64,000 nt of DNA, taken from NCBI GenBank assembly GCA_009667805.1, contig CM019067.1, forward strand, positions 66,572,637 to 66,636,636. Reading direction: 5' to 3'. Of the stretch, positions 23,664 to 34,925 are shown in pieces. The notes below the pieces were generated by a model. The model saw only the letters and a program-made list of their open reading frames with translations, was not told the origin of the DNA and did no database searches. Position 1 is the first letter of the stretch. Each line of letters begins with the position of its first letter. This DNA is from Leptobrachium leishanense. Its lineage: Eukaryota > Chordata > Amphibia > Anura > Megophryidae. The position numbers and the translations under genes were made by a program.

Positions 23664-24752
23664 ATATTGCCGATCGTCAGATAATGACTCCGACAATCTG
23701 CGCATGCACAGGAGTGATGCAACGCCAGCCAACCTGAGCCCCGCTCAATACCTCAGCAGCTGCTGAATTGCTGCAGCGCAGCAATTCAGTTTGCTGCAGC
23801 AGTGTCATTGAACGCTTTGGATGCGAATTTTGAATTCAAAATGACCGACGATTTTTTAATTAAAGATTCAGATTGTTTTTCATATCACTCGGTCAAAATA
23901 TGATAAAGAAAAGCGGTCAGCACAATTCCGTTTTGTATGCACACACCACAAATGATAGTTTTTATTGAATAAACGTTATGTTTACTTCTGAAACAAAATA
24001 TAAATTGAACTGTAATAGATGTCTATGTGCACGGGTAAATAATAAATAAATATTTTGTGCTTTGGTGAACAAAAACCTCAAAATTAACATTGCTGTACGG
24101 AATTGTTACTTGCTTCATGGCGGCGGCCATCTTTAATACGTCACATTCAGCTACTCGCAGCATCTCCTCGGGTCGCTGCAAGTGCTAAGTTAGCACTGCT
24201 GAGCTGAGCGCTGAGTGGTTGAACGGCATTCAATGGCAAGTTGCTAACTTAGCACTTGCAGCGGCTGAGGTATTAAACACGCCTCAGGTGTGCAGCTGGC
24301 CGTCAGTCACACCCACTCATGTGCAGATGGTAAATCAGAGATGGTGATTTTGACTAAGTGTGAAGGCAATATCTGATTGGCAGATACTGCTACCTGTGTG
24401 AGACACGGCACACAGGGAGAGGGTGGGATAGAGACATGGATATATACAGAGAGCAGTGAGGGGTATACTGCCTGACAGGAGATGTAATATGTGTACACAT
24501 ACACAGAGAGCAGTGAGGAGTATACATCCATGTCTAAATCCCGCCCTTTCCCTGGGTGCCATCTCTAGTGCATGGGCAGGTAGCGGGAGGCAGGATCTGA
24601 TGTTCAGATATTGCCTCCGCGCTTGGTGACTCGGAGCTGATGATTTTAATGCTCTGCGCATGCACAGGTGTGACGGCCAGCTGTTTACCAAATCAGCTGC
24701 CGTTACGTCACTCCTGCACATGCGCAGATCGTCTGATGCATTATCTGACAAT
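23664..24752. mobile_element. Probable non-autonomous element with inverted ends
   Basis: GTCAGATAATGACTCCGAC and CAATCTGCGCATGCACAGGA at the left match the inverse of 24708-24752 apart from a 7-bp insertion. Inside, 24173-24200 and 24240-24265 form another inverted pair (GCAAGTGCTAAGTTAGCA). No target duplication was certain, and there is no open frame of note. Confidence 0.6.
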
Positions 24753-24959
24753 AGACCGTATTCAGTGGAACACCTACACCAAATGTTTGATCTTCTTACA
24801 GGGGTGAACTTGTGCTTGTTGCTACCCTAGGAACTCCAATCTGCTGCAGTGCCCCACCCCCGCACCTATATGAAATAAACATGAAATTTAGAGACAAATA
24901 TTCCTAGCCTGTCTGGGTTTACGTCAATATAAATGTAATTTAGAAAAATAAATGCATAG

Positions 24960-26213
24960 TATTGTCAGGGTGGCATCCGGCGAGAGCCAGGTTGGGACCC
25001 ATAAAGCAGGCAAAGAGTCCTATAGGCAGGGGTGCAAACAAACAAAGAGACAGACAGTAAATGAAATAAACACACTGATGGGCAGGACTCAATACAAATG
25101 AATAGAAGGGAAGGGGTGAAGGGAGGTCCAAATCAAATACACAGCAGTGAACCAAAAAGGGGAACCAAAAGTAGTACAGCGGTCCTATAGGTGGCCGTGT
25201 TAGATATACAAAAGGGGAAACAATGAATTCAGCACACTGCTGGGAAGCACTAGACATACTAATCAGAAAGAAAGGTATTAAGGGTTGAAAGCAATATACA
25301 CACAGCAAGGAAACTAAAATAAATCCTAAACTGAACGGTCCTTTAGATGGCCGCTATAAATCTAACTAAACAAAAATACAAAAATTAAGTAATATCAGGA
25401 AACTGACTGAGAGAACAGGCGAAGACCTCTTAGCTGCCAGCTGTTTTTCATAAGCAGCGAGGTCCGAGTCCAGCACAACAAAGCCATCCGAGGTTACGGA
25501 GCAAGGTCTGATGCCCCCAAGTGGGTATGGTTGAGTCTCTGTGGGTAAAGTATCGCAACCATAAAACTTGGACTCAGAAGAAAACTGCATTGACGTGGTC
25601 CCAACAAGGTTCTTACGACGTCTTGAGCCTCTGCGAGAGTGCCTGGCAGTCTGTAAGGGCATAACAGGAGCATCATGGCAGGATGACGATGGGGAAGACG
25701 CCAAGTGTTCCTGCCTTCCTGAAGATTGGGGCCGTCTGGCAGCCATGGGAGTGGGAGTCCCAATGAGAATGGGTAAGGATCTTCTGGCTGCCAAGAAACA
25801 TTCATAAGCAGCCAGATCAGAGTTTTGCGATGATATGACTGTCAGAGGCTATAGAAAACATATTGACACGTTCAGGTGGACTAGGTTGTGTCGCTGTAGG
25901 CAGGGTGTGACAGGCAGATCACAGACCTCGATACAGGCTTTAACAGACTGTAACAGGGAATAGAATTATAGAATACAGGAATATACAAAGGGCAAACTTT
26001 CAGGAACCAGGAAGATCTGTTTATGCAAGATCATAGCATAAGGGGAGTGAAGGTCTTATATAGGAAGTTGCTACGTCAGGAGGTCAGACTGGTCAGGCTG
26101 CAGAGAATCCTAGAGTGGACCACACCAGTACGATGGAGCTGACACAGGTAAGCCCGACCTGGACACTGAATAAGGCCAAAACCATGGGTCACCAGGCTGG
26201 GAGTCTGACAAGT
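24960..26213. repeat. Unclassified repeat-like block bounded by TTGTCAG
   Basis: It begins ATTGTCAGGGTGGCATCCGG and ends CTGGGAGTCTGACAAGTA, so weak inverted ends are possible. Two segments (about 25080-25195 and 25225-25355) resemble each other, both ending CGGTCCT.TAG.TGGCCG. I do not recognise a protein in the frames at 25366-25800. Confidence 0.4.
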
Positions 26214-26459
26214 ATGATATTTACACTGTGTGATTTCTAAGAATATTATGGTTTAGAGACTTGTTGCTAGCACATTCATTGACTTGCAGCTCTATTACAC
26301 ATCACTCCCATGCCTCAAATATACTGTATATTGAACTTCTAAAATACAGGACCGACACCGACACAATCTGCTGCCCTAAGCTTATGTCTATTTGGTCTAT
26401 GCAAGAATACACCCCTGACATCTTCACAGGATTAACCTATTAATCGCTTCACAATGTTA

Positions 26460-26912
26460 CCCTTCACCCCTGAGACTGATATAACTAGGGTCTTTAAAAC
26501 CTCCATCAGGTGCCCAATATCGAGATATCTCAATCTGCAGCTGAGCGTTACAAACACAAGTTAAATGTAATTTTTGCAAATTACTTTTGTTTGCATTTGG
26601 ACTTCAGAACTTGCCCCTAACATTTTAGCACAGTGGTCATGATGCCTGAGGTGCTACCACTTTTTAAAATCAGCTGGGAAATGCCTCTGATGGACTTTTA
26701 CCCATGGAACCCTGAACTGTAGTAACTATGTTTGGCCAGCAGATGTCAACAGCTGCTTGTCAAAAAGGTCATTACAGTAAGAATTACAATACATTGAGAA
26801 TATTTCCAAATAGATTTTACTGAAAACTAAATAAAAATGATTTCCCAAATAAACATTGGTTCCTGAAACATGTTTTTTTATTTGGAAAAATCACTTGGTA
26901 GTGAAGGAGTTA
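26460..26912. mobile_element. TTAA-ended dispersed repeat (GGTAGTGAAGGRGTTAA family)
   Basis: The right part matches 60050-60405: ATATGCCCCTAAAATGTTAG-like text, GGCCAGCAGATG, ATTACAGTAAGAA and the end AGTGAAGGAGTTAA. A third relative in inverse lies at 40270-40560. The CCCCTTCACTACCAAG end next to TTAA suggests another piggyBac- or Kolobok-type family. The left boundary is uncertain. Confidence 0.55.
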
Positions 26913-27414
26913 AACAGCTTTAGTTGATGCCCTCAATCTCTTTCTCTCGCCATCTATTTTTAAATGCTCTTCCTTTTGTCACTTATCCCCATAAATTCCT
27001 TTAGAGTATCAACTCAGCGGCCTTCGAGCAGAAGAAAGTGCTTTTAATGCTACATTGTAGCAAACAGACAGGGCTTTTCATTTTGTATCAGTGTGTATTG
27101 TTTGTGTTTCCCCAAATGTACAGTATCGCTAAAAATGTTGCTGATTTAAACATGCTATGTTATGTAATGTAAGCAATTTTGTTGATGATCCCAGAATGAT
27201 TAGTGAATTATGCTGCTAATTACCTTATAAGCTTGAATTTACTGAAAAAACTCCTGGGTCATATTATTTGTATATTTGGCTTAAGGGCATATTTCAAGAT
27301 GGCTCCTTATGACAAAGCACTATGTTGCTAATGATTTTAGAATTGTTCCAGAATAAACCTGTTTTAATAGGATACGTGTAACTCCACTATATGCATGTGC
27401 TACATTCCTCATAT
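26913..27414. other. No recognised feature
   Basis: AT-rich sequence without family signatures. Confidence 0.4.
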
Positions 27415-27722
27415 GCAGCAAGGAACTCTGGGTAAGACATGCAAATATGGTTGCAAGTTCTCATTCTTTTGAATCCTGAGTCTGTTTTAGTACAGAACCC
27501 TCCAATCCAGTGGTTCCCAACCGCGGTCCTCAAGTACCCAAAGCAGGCCAGGTTTTGCAGATCACTTTGGGGAAATGCAGACTGAATCCTGCAACCACGA
27601 AACAGTAAATCATATTACCTGTGCTGTGCTTCAGCTATCTGGAAAACCTGACCTGTTGGGGTACTTGAGGACCGCAGTTGGGAACCACTGCTCCAATCAA
27701 TGCCACGCCATACTAGTTTAGC
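27415..27722 (-). mobile_element. Partial copy of the ribozyme-bearing repeat, split by a hAT MITE
   Basis: CATATGCAGCAAGGAACTCT, then TGAATCCTGAGTCTGTTTTA and, after the MITE, CAATGCCACGCCATACTAGT match the order seen at 29240-29360 and, in inverse, 38815-38920. The hammerhead part is not present in this copy. Confidence 0.6.
27508..27690. mobile_element. hAT-type MITE with perfect 8-bp duplication
   Basis: Inverted ends CAGTGGTTCCCAAC and GTTGGGAACCACTG. The 8-bp flanks are CTCCAATC on both sides (27500-27507 and 27691-27698). End sequence and duplication length place it in hAT. It is non-coding. Confidence 0.93.
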
Positions 27723-28350
27723 GCTCACTCCCGGAGAAGCCGCTGAATTTAACCTCAGGTTAGTCTCACCGCACTAGGGAATAAATATACACCAGCACTG
27801 TTGTGGATTTTATAGATTATATACTTTACTGATCCCAATAAAGCGGCATATATAATGTGAATACGGTATATGAACGACAGGATTTCGTAATGCGAGAAAA
27901 ACACGCGGTGGCAAAAGGAAGGTTTAACCCCTTCGTTTCTGGAGTGTAAGTCCCGTAAAAGTAATGTCCCAAAAAGGTGTGTGTGTGTGCGATTCAGGTA
28001 CCCGGGTACTATATTCAACTGGCCAGTGAATGGATTGAGCAATTCTTCGACTAGTCACGTTGGGGCCCTGTAGATTTAAGCAATACTGCAGCGTGCTTTG
28101 TTTAAACTTGGACTGTGACCTGGAAGGCCTCTCACCCATCCGCTAGAAAATCTGTTCTGCTGTCCGATCACGGATCTCTCTCCGCTTGATTATACTGGAA
28201 CTCTGTGCCACCGGATCCGCTTCTCCTGCTTGTCCAATTTCGGTAACAAGAATTACGGCCTACTGCCTGCACTCCCAGTGGAACATCGCGGTCTCCTTAC
28301 TCGGGGTCCAAACCGGAATGTTGTGTCTGCGCAAAACCTCTTAGCGATGT
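27723..28350. other. Unclassified, possibly retroelement-derived
   Basis: Includes CAATAAAGCGGC (about 27837), a short GT run at 27976-27988 and a moderately GC-rich stretch running up to the LINE. No protein family was recognised. Confidence 0.35.
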
Positions 28351-29026
28351 GTGGATAGGTCTCCGCCAGCACTGTCTCTGATTCTCAGCACCCGCAAGGC
28401 AGCTCCTGCACTCCGGCCTGGTCTCAATCTCTGGCAGTCTCACGTGCGTCTTCCACCTTTCATTGCTCAGCTCACACTGGCTCGCTCAGCTCACACTGGC
28501 TCTCCTTCGCAAGAGGCTGCGGATGTCCTTCGCTACAAAACCCTCACTAACTCAGCTCCCCACTACCTGTCCTCACTAATCACCAAATACACCCCAGCCC
28601 GCTCCCTAAGGTCAAACAGTGACCTGCGCCTAGCTTCTCACCGCATCACCTCTTCCCATGATAGACTGCAGGATTTCTCACGCGCAGCCCCCACTCTCTG
28701 GAACGCTCTCCCTCGTACTGTCAGACTTTCCCCTAACTTCTCTTCCTTCAAACGCTCCCTTAAAACGTTCCTATTTAGGGAAGCCTACCACCCAACTCAC
28801 TGACGCAACCATCAATCACTCTCACCTTACAGTCCTCTCCTCCTGTTTCCAACCCCAACCCTCCTAGATTGTGAGTTCCTACGGGAATAGGGCCCTCATC
28901 TCCTCCTGTACTGTTTGTCAAATGTTGCTCAATGTATTGTAACCCTGTCTATACTGTGCTTATTGTACAGCGCTGCGGAATATGCTGGCGCTTTATAAAT
29001 AAAGAATAAATAAAGAATAATAATAA
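28351..29026 (+). pseudogene. L2/CR1-type LINE, C-terminal end and 3' tail
   Basis: The frame to 28803 ends ADVLRYKTLTNSAPHYLSSL, SNSDLRLASHR, AAPTLWNALPRTVRLSPNF and FKRSLKTFLFREAY, the conserved C-terminus of L2/CR1 LINE proteins after the reverse transcriptase. It is followed by TGTGAGTTCCTACGGGAATA and the tail CGCTGCGGAATATGCTGGCG, CTTTATAAATAAAG with AATAA repeats. Everything upstream of the C-terminus, including the endonuclease and RT core, is missing. It is a 5'-truncated copy that cannot move by itself. Confidence 0.88.
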
Positions 29027-29164
29027 TCTCTCCCACCCACTTCCTGTTCCCGCCGCAAAGCATGATGGAAAACGTAGCCCCTTGTGTCCAGTATACTTTA
29101 CATTGCGCTTGTCTCCCTCTGGTGGCCAAACCCGAGCAATACAACAACAGAGTTTTTAAACAGC

Positions 29165-29480
29165 GCTACACTAGATTGCTTTTTTTTTTTTAAGCAAAGA
29201 TCAGGTATATGCAACAGGTGTCCCAGAGCCCCTGTGCCGCATTCCCCATATGCAGCAAGGAACTCTGGGTAGGATATGCAAATTACATCTGTCTCACTTT
29301 TATTGCATCCTATGTCTGTTTTCACACAGATCCCTTAAATCAATGTCATGCCATATGATGGCTTTTTTTTAGCAGAGATAATATTTTATGCAACTGGTCA
29401 AAGACACTCCTAGGACAGCGCTGTTTCGGGTTTTTTGGACCCTCATCAGCTAGGAGCTAGGCATGACCAGTTGCAGTGGA
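29165..29480 (-). mobile_element. Hammerhead-bearing repeat with a direct repeat of about 179 bp
   Basis: Read on the minus strand, GTTGCATA followed by TCTCTGCTAAAAAAAAGC and CATATGGCATGAC (29394-29350) recurs as GTTGCATA, ATCTTTGCTTAAAAA, AGCAATCTAGTGTAGC (29215-29165), about 179 bp later. The repeat starts with a hammerhead motif at 29474-29390. A short, non-coding, tandemly arranged unit with a type I hammerhead resembles retrozymes or PLE terminal repeats. Which of the two applies is not settled. Related copies: 27415-27722 and 38681-38935. Confidence 0.65.
29390..29474 (-). ncRNA. Type I hammerhead ribozyme
   Basis: On the minus strand: stem I 5' strand CTCCTAG (29456-29450), core CTGATGA (29449-29443), stem II GGGT/ACCC with loop CCAAAAA, GAAA (29427-29424), a minimal stem III ACA/TGU around GCGC, cleavage triplet GTC (29416-29414), then stem I 3' strand CTAGGAG (29413-29407), seven perfect pairs. 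Beyond an internal loop, stem I is extended by 11 more perfect pairs (29464-29474 with 29390-29400). All invariant core bases are present. Predicted cleavage falls between 29414 and 29413. Tiny stem III and long stem I are typical of ribozymes in PLEs and retrozymes. Confidence 0.88.
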
Positions 29481-30197
29481 TACCTGGACCTGTAGGGCCA
29501 ATCAGTACTTATTACAACGGTTGTGGTGGAGGACAAAAAGTGAGATAAAAAGCCTCCACGCTATAATGGTTATGTTTATTATTGCAGAAGCCACCTGCAC
29601 ATCACAGCAATTCAAAGAACTGCATATATATACACATAAACACACTCACACACGAGCTCAGGACAAGCTTTCAACTAGAACATGTTCATGACAGGGAGTA
29701 TAGTTGTGCAGAGCACATCCGATGTGCGTTTTGACATAATAAAGCCCATTTTTGCTATATAAACAGGTGCTGTGTGGTTTTTATCCTGAGTAACCTACTT
29801 TTTGAGCACGTCTGTTATTATACTGGAAGTAATGGAGTTGCATCGGAAATTGCTGGAGTTGCTGGAAATCATCTGCTGGCTGCTGTCTTGGAAAACCAGA
29901 GGCCTGTGTCGCAGTGTGGGATGTGCAGTAACGCCATAATACTACATGCTCTTATGATTTATACTTAGAGGGCCAGTTTGGTTATTTCATTTTTATGAAC
30001 TGTACTGCAATACGCGTTTTTTGCCGTTCTTTTATTCACAGAAATTCCCCCATTTATTCGTATTTATCTATCATAAATTTAACTCCCGAAGATCTAAATT
30101 CCTTATATAACTTTGTCAGAGTGAAATGGAATGTTTGGGGTTTTATTAGTGATTATCACATTGAAGCGCATAGGTAGTTTGTTGGTGTTATAGATTT
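29481..30197. other. No recognised feature
   Basis: AT-rich sequence with a CA-rich patch near 29628-29655 and no coding signal. Confidence 0.4.
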
Positions 30198-30201
30198 TTA
30201 A

Positions 30202-31424
30202 CCCCTTCGCTGCTAAGGACGCTTTCAGCGCGTCCAACCGCATGTCACGTTCCATGGGGTGGACGCGCTGAGCGCGTCCTCTCTTTGGGGTCAGCATTTG
30301 GCCGGGTTCTGGCCGATCGCTGGCCCCCCTGGTGCGGGCTGACATCTTCGATGTCAGCCCAGCATCCGGAACCGCCGCCGGAGTAATTAGGTGTCATCGC
30401 AGGGGCGCGATGACACCTAATTCAGGCGCCCCCCCGCATGTGCGGAGGAGGCGCCTGAAAGGGAGGGGGGGGAGGTCCTTCAGACCTCTCTCCCTCCCGA
30501 TCGGCGGCATTGTGGGGGTTAACCCAGGCACCGTTTCAAAGGACACAGCCTGCCCTTCCAAATGGTACCTGGCATTAACCCCATGGGGGCCGGATCACGA
30601 ATCTTTCAGCGCCGGTTCGTGATCCTTTCCCGGAGCTGGCCGACATCTTGGATGTCGGCCAAGCTTCCGGGAATGCCCCCTGAGGACTGGCGTCATCGTG
30701 CATAGCACGATGACGCCAGTCCTGGAGTTAACCCCTAACTGCCACCATATAGGGGGAGATAGGGGGTTCCAAAGAACCCTCTATCTCCCGATCTGTGGCA
30801 GTTAGGGGTTAATGTTTGGTATTGTTGGATCGGCCAGAGCATGGCCGTTCCAACGATACCAAACATGAGTATAAAAAAGTTTATAAAAAAAAAAAAAAAA
30901 AAAAAATATTTTAAAAAAAATTATAAAAAAAAAATAAACAAGTTTTTTTTCTTTTTTTTGGTTTGTTAATGCAGCAATATTGTTCCCATTTCAATTATAA
31001 TGTGAACAATGATGCTGCACTAACGATTTTTGTATGCGGTGCGTTTGTTAAAAATCGTGTAATTTTCCACAAAAAAAAATGTAACGAGACCCCCATCTCT
31101 AAGTTTTTTTAACAAGCGCACCCCATACAAAATATAACCGCAATTGCTCGCATGTTAAAATATGAAAAAAAAACACTTTACACGTTGTAAATTATTGAAA
31201 ATTCATATTTTATTGCATTTTTTGTTTTAATATACAGACAGGTCATGACGTATACATATAATAATGACATATTATGAATCTGCCGAGTCTGACGGAAAGA
31301 ACGATATATAATATGTCTGGGTCACATACTAAAATAAGCCTTCAAAACGCATTTAAACATGATGAGCAAAATCGGTAAAAATTACCTCAGCACAGAGGCG
31401 GGAAAAGCCTCAGCAGCAAAAGGG
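30202..31424 (-). mobile_element. Hairpin-rich TTAA element, copy 1
   Basis: Flanked by TTAA (30198-30201 and 31425-31428), with ends CCCCTTCGCTGCTAAGGACG and the inverse of CCCTTTTGCTGCTGAGGC. The first 600 bp are GC-rich and consist of successive hairpins: GGACGC...GCGTCC, GGGCTGACATCTTCGATGTC with AGCCC, AATTAGGTGTCATCG with its inverse, and a GCGTCATCGTGC pair. The rest is AT-rich with a poly-A tract at 30878-30904. No transposase. A second copy in inverse orientation is at 61956-63135. A TTAA target is shared by piggyBac and Kolobok elements. Confidence 0.9.
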
Positions 31425-31428
31425 TTAA

Positions 31429-32045
31429 TGGTTGCTAATAAAAGTGGAGTTCTACATGTATTGCTACTCTCACATACCCTTGGTTAGGGTTGATTTAAGG
31501 TTTCACTTGTCCTAGAGTCCCAAATATGACTCGAATAAAACACGCATAAATTTCCGTGCTGTGCGTTTATTTCCTTATTTACTAACATTTATTTTTATCT
31601 CGTTTATTACTTTAAATTTAAAATCGGTAAGATATGAAAAGAAGACATAGTGCAGCTGTTATTTTTAGGATAACAAGGTATTGGTTTTAGTAAATCAAAG
31701 AGCACACATTTTCCAGATGCTAATTAGGTTCACATATTCTGTGAACTTAATCTTATTTTGTATCTTCTGCATAAACCTTTTAGCTACATTGTCTGATGCC
31801 AGACTGAATTATTCAGCAAACCTTCTGTGGAAACTAGGTCATAAAGTACAGTTTGAAGAACTTGAAAAAAGTTCTGTTTCTGGAACATGCTATGAATATT
31901 CTGAGGTCAAGACATACACACGCAGATATTATACAGCAGTTACGGGATCAGGTACGAACATATATATTACATATACAAGATACAGGGCTGTTGACTTATA
32001 GTGTTCGATATTTTAAAACCACCGACCTATGAGAATAATGGAGAT
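31429..32045. other. No recognised gene
   Basis: AT-rich sequence. An open frame of 106 codons (31681-32001) has no recognisable domain and no supporting context, so I do not call it. Confidence 0.4.
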
Positions 32046-32049
32046 TTAA

Positions 32050-32263
32050 CCCCTTCACTGCTGAGCCATTTCACGTCTTAAAAAAACACGTTTTTCTTTT
32101 TTTTATTATTATTTTTATTCTTTACTTTAAATATGGTCATGTTTGATATCATTGGAAAGGCCATGCTGCAAACAGTCAGAAGATATCGGGGTTCAGAGGA
32201 ACCCCCTATCTTTCCCTAGGAGTCAATAAGGACGCTCCCCACATGTCCTCAGCAGTGAAAGGG
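32050..32263. mobile_element. Short TTAA-type MITE
   Basis: TTAA (32046-32049), then CCCCTTCACTGCTGAGCC. The right end CTCAGCAGTGAAAGGG is followed by TTAA (32264-32267). The ends resemble those of the 30202 and 61956 elements, so all may use one transposase. Non-coding. Confidence 0.85.
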
Positions 32264-32290
32264 TTAATCACAAATTATGATCATAATATA

Positions 32291-33197
32291 CAGGGTTATT
32301 CAAAGAGGAATTGTGGCCGAAAGTTAACCGAACAGTGAAATTCAGCGTACGGTTACCTTTCCTGGCCATTCGGCTATTCAGAGATCAGGCAGATCGCCAA
32401 ATGTTGACGAATTGCCTGCACATACGGTGCCTGTTCGGTGCCTGTTCGAGGGCAGTGAAACCCCCATAGAGAAGCAATGCTTCGTCTATTCAGAGAACAA
32501 AAACCAGCAGTGAAAAGTTGCAAAATGCCCTGCTGTTCGGTGGTTTCATGTGGCAGATTTATTCAGGTGAATCCCATAGGCTTCAATGTCAAAAATATTC
32601 CCGTTTTAATTCAATATCTAATAAACCGTCCATTATAAAATTCTGCAGTAAAGAGTCTCTTTATGTATAGATTTTTTTAGGATCTTTTAGGTATTTCTCT
32701 GGATTTTTTTGCGAAATCTTTTTTTCCGTTTATTTTTTTAATTGTTTTTTCTTTTTTGTGTAACAGCCCTTTTTATTATCACTCACTGGATCTTATATGT
32801 AAATTTCAGTCATTTTCATTCTGTAGTTTCTTTGCAAACAGCGTTTCACTTTTCAAACATTCAAGCGTACTGTTTTTTTTTTGTTCACTCCATTCGTCTG
32901 CGATGTTGGCTTTTTCCGGCGGCTGCTCTGCGATCAGCGGCTGCTTGGGTTTATCTGGCGTGTTCGGCGAGGTAAATCCAGATGTTTTTGTGGGTTTCAG
33001 TGTGCATTCGGCGGGTTTTGCTTTGAGTGTTCATCGGGTTTGCGGCGGCTTTTCCCTGCACTACGATGGCCCTGTGGTGCTTGCTGAATACACTGCAGAG
33101 TCGCCGAAATGGGATCGCCAAATCGCCCCGAATTGAAGAAGAGAACAAAAAGTCCCCGAATATGCAGTGACTTTTCGATTCTGTTTGAATAACCCTG
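32291..33197. mobile_element. Full-length non-autonomous element, CAGGGTTATTCA ends
   Basis: CAGGGTTATTCAAAGAGGAAT at the left and CTGTTTGAATAACCCTG at the right, flanked by ATA on both sides (32288-32290 and 33198-33200). Right-hand partial copies are at 10267-10834 and 37290-37981. The open frames inside differ between copies and show no domain. The 3-bp duplication hints at a Harbinger-like mechanism, without proof. Confidence 0.8.
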
Positions 33198-33200
33198 ATA

Positions 33201-33435
33201 GTTAGGTCTGCCACAAGGCCAATGTAACCAGCCTAATGCCTGCCTTTATGAGATTAACCCACTTAATTGGTACTTATGTCTCCTGGGGCTCTCTGTCGCA
33301 GTGTCTAATTAACCTTCCGCTGCAAAGAACCTTTAAACCATGTGACAGAGCGGTGGATCTCAAATAGGGTGGTCAGCCCTTAACATGTAATACACAAAAC
33401 TAGGGCAGGCTGCACTCATCTTAACATGAATTTCA
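33201..33435. other. No recognised feature
   Basis: Short unique-looking spacer. AACCTAATGCCTGCCTTTAT resembles the spacer of the inverted repeat near 2692. Confidence 0.35.
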
Positions 33436-34197
33436 TATAAGGGGGCGCTGAGACCATTTATATTATGGGTTTGGGTCGAAATCACTACAACCAGGTTCCC
33501 TAATGCCAAAATCCAGATGGCCAACTTCCCTACATAGACAACTCCCTGATGGCCAACTTCCAGACATCCAAAATCCCTGCAGCTAACACTAACCCTACTC
33601 CCTAACCCCCTAAACCTAGCCCTAACCCTAAACCCCTAAACCTAGCCATAACCCTAACTCCCCTAAACCTAGCCCTAACCCCCTAAACCTAGCCCTAACT
33701 CTAACCCCCTAAACCTAGCCCTAACCCTAAACCCCCTAAACCTAGCCATAACCCTAAACCCCCTAAACCTAGCCCTAACCCTAAACCCCCTAAACCTAGC
33801 CATAACCCTAACTACCCAAAACCTAGCCCTAACTCTAACCCCTAAAACTAGCCCTAACCCTCCCTAAACCTGGCCCTAACAGCCCTAACCCCCTAAACAT
33901 AGCCCTAACCCCCTAAACCTAGCCCTAACCCAAACCCCCTAAACCTAGCCCTAACCCTAACCCCCTAAACCTAGCCCTAACCTCAACTCCCTAAACCCAA
34001 CCATAACCCCTAAGCCTAACTCCCTAAGGGTTAGGGTGTTAGTATTAGGGTTAGCCACTGGAATTTTGGATATCTGGAAGTTGGCCGTGTAGGGAAGTTG
34101 CTATGTCCGGCACTTGTTCTGTCTGGAAGTTGGCCATCGGGATGTTGGCATTAGGGAACCTGGCTGTAGGGATTTTGTCCAGCACCCTTATATTATA
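33436..34197. mobile_element. Foldback element with a telomere-like core
   Basis: The arms (about 33436-33600 and 34036-34197) are inverted: TATAAGGGGGCGCTG faces CAGCACCCTTATA, and CCAGGTTCCCTAATGCCAA faces TTGGCATTAGGGAACCTGG. GATGGCCAACTTC and its inverse recur several times inside the arms. The core (33590-34035) is a degenerate tandem array of CCCTAAACCTAGCCCTAA-type units of about 18-25 bp. No coding capacity. Confidence 0.75.
33590..34035. repeat. Degenerate telomere-like array
   Basis: Units such as CCCCCTAAACCTAGCCCTAA contain the vertebrate telomere hexamer CCCTAA mixed with CCTAGC variants. The order of units is irregular. It sits inside a foldback element, not at a chromosome end. 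Confidence 0.85.
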
Positions 34198-34199
34198 CA

Positions 34200-34925
34200 A
34201 AAGGGTATGAAGATGGCCTTTATTCGCTTTATACATTTACATTTTTCACTCATTTGACTAAGAGGGAGCAGCTTAAAAATGATAGAGTATATTTTAGGTA
34301 TTGGCTGAATCACAGACATTTTTTTATACAGGAAAAAAATTAAAATATTTCACCAGTCAACGTGCTCCAGTCAACGTGCGTCACAGTAACTCTGAAATAG
34401 GAATGGTGTGAACAAGCAAGTCCAAACCCATACAAATCCAAATAAGAACTGCAGGGACATTTTACTCACAAATTATGGAATTAAATAACAGTTTCTGTAT
34501 ATTATTAACCTTTTCTCCACCATTATCAAATATACTCGATCGTGAAAAGCTCCTGCAGGTGGCCCGAGATCGAATATACCCAATGTGAAATGAAGGAGCA
34601 TGTGCTGTGATTATTTGAAAACCTTGCAGGTCCATTTTTTCCTTCACGGAAACACGAAGCCCGAGCTATAATGGAAATGTAGTAATGCTTTTTCCCCTCC
34701 AGTAGATGGAGCCGGTATATGTTTACATATACAGTAGGAAGTCATTTTCCATAAAAATACTGGATCCTGCCAGTATTATAGAAAATCAATTGGTAGTGTA
34801 GTGGTTAATTCATCTGAGTGTATACTTGGGCTCTCTCGCTGCATTAGTGACACATATCATAGTTATGAGATGCCTGTAGTCATAGGCTGTGCCCAGGCAC
34901 ACCCCAATGTTACAGTTAGTAACAG
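34200..34925. other. No recognised feature
   Basis: AT-rich sequence. A phrase near 34783 (TTGGTAGTGTAGTGGTTAAT) resembles the end of the 26460/60050 repeat family but is isolated. Confidence 0.35.

Noticed and set aside
24960..26213. LTR retrotransposon
   Set aside because: No matching direct terminal repeats, primer-binding site or gag/pol frames were found. The TTGTCAG ends are inverted and weak.
31681..32001. 106-codon frame with a hydrophobic start, possibly a secreted peptide
   Set aside because: No domain, AT-rich composition, no second exon or conserved context seen. Length is within chance for this sequence.
33590..34035. True chromosome end
   Set aside because: The CCCTAA-like units are degenerate, enclosed by inverted arms and followed by ordinary sequence on both sides.
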